Below are positions 5,466 through 5,646 of a DNA stretch of 5,646 nt, in pieces (position 1 is the first letter of the stretch; the number at the start of each line of letters is the position of its first letter). The position numbers and the translations under genes were made by a program. The stretch lies in contig CAMVBO010000139.1 in the NCBI GenBank assembly GCA_947165745.1, positions 1 through 5,646 on the forward strand, written 5' to 3'. Source of the DNA: an uncultured Clostridia bacterium (lineage in GTDB: Bacteria; Bacillota_A; Clostridia; Christensenellales; Aristaeellaceae). The notes below the pieces were generated by a model that worked only from the letters and a program-made list of their open reading frames with translations, was not told the origin of the DNA and did no database searches.

Positions 5466-5646
5466 ATGAAATACGTTGGGCTCTACTGGGCGGTGTTTGC
5501 ACCGATGATGAAAAAGAGCATCCGGAAGCGTTTCAATCAGGAGCTGGCGGATCAGGCGATCCGGCGCGGAAAAGCCGAATATAAGGGATTACTCTCCCGT
5601 GCGGACGACCTGGGCCCAGGAAATCCCATGGCGCAGAATGCCTACT
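5466..5646 (+). CDS. Partial gene start, possibly ATC-hydrolase-like family
   Basis: Sixty codons are open from the ATG at 5466 to the window edge. The protein begins MKYVGLYWAVFAPMMKKSIR, a weakly hydrophobic segment followed by basic residues. It continues with AIRRGKAEYKGLLSRADDLG and PGNPMAQNAY. The K-x-EY-x-x-(I/L)L-x-x-A-D-D-(I/L)GPGNPM-x-x-NAY pattern recalls clostridial proteins annotated as L-2-amino-thiazoline-4-carboxylic acid hydrolase-like. This is recalled from memory and covers only the first part. No promoter was identified, though the gene follows the broken transposase region and could be read from it. The C-terminal catalytic region is outside the window, so function stays open. 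Confidence 0.6.
   Translation, partial: MKYVGLYWAVFAPMMKKSIRKRFNQELADQAIRRGKAEYKGLLSRADDLGPGNPMAQNAY

Overview
The window looks like chromosome from an anaerobic, fairly GC-rich member of the Clostridia (Bacillota), probably gut-associated. This is inferred from strong AGGAGG-type ribosome sites, a Gram-positive-style Sec signal peptide, a clostridial-type iron alcohol dehydrogenase fragment, an IS3-family orfA, and a heme-free FMN/FAD reductase of the kind common in gut anaerobes. No rRNA, tRNA, CRISPR array or complete mobile element was seen.

Left part (1-4203), an intact module. A LysR-type regulator runs leftward off the edge. A compact divergent promoter region (about 120 bp) separates it from a rightward MATE-family efflux transporter. 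The transporter is followed after 17 bp, with no terminator between, by a secreted flavoprotein: signal peptide, FMN-binding domain with a covalent-FMN motif, then a fumarate-reductase-type FAD domain with the catalytic residues present. A very strong intrinsic terminator closes the unit. The simplest reading is that the LysR protein controls a two-gene operon in response to a small molecule that is exported, reduced outside the membrane as an electron acceptor, or both. The substrate cannot be read from the sequence.

Right part (4204-5465), a scrap yard. In order it holds: the C-terminal third of an iron-containing alcohol dehydrogenase on the minus strand; abutting it head to head, a frameshifted relic of the start of a second FMN-binding flavoprotein on the plus strand; about 100 bp with only tiny ORFs; an IS3-family orfA with a good ribosome site and an A7 slippery run; and an orfB frame that dies after a few dozen codons. 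The flavoprotein relic suggests that this reductase family was once present in more than one copy here.

Right edge (5466-5646). A new gene with good ribosome sites starts and runs off the window. Its first 60 residues resemble the start of the L-2-amino-thiazoline-4-carboxylate hydrolase-like family, an uncertain assignment.

The most useful points are the LysR/MATE/flavin-reductase module with its overlapping divergent promoters, and the previously hidden relic of a paralogous flavoprotein at 4674-4800.
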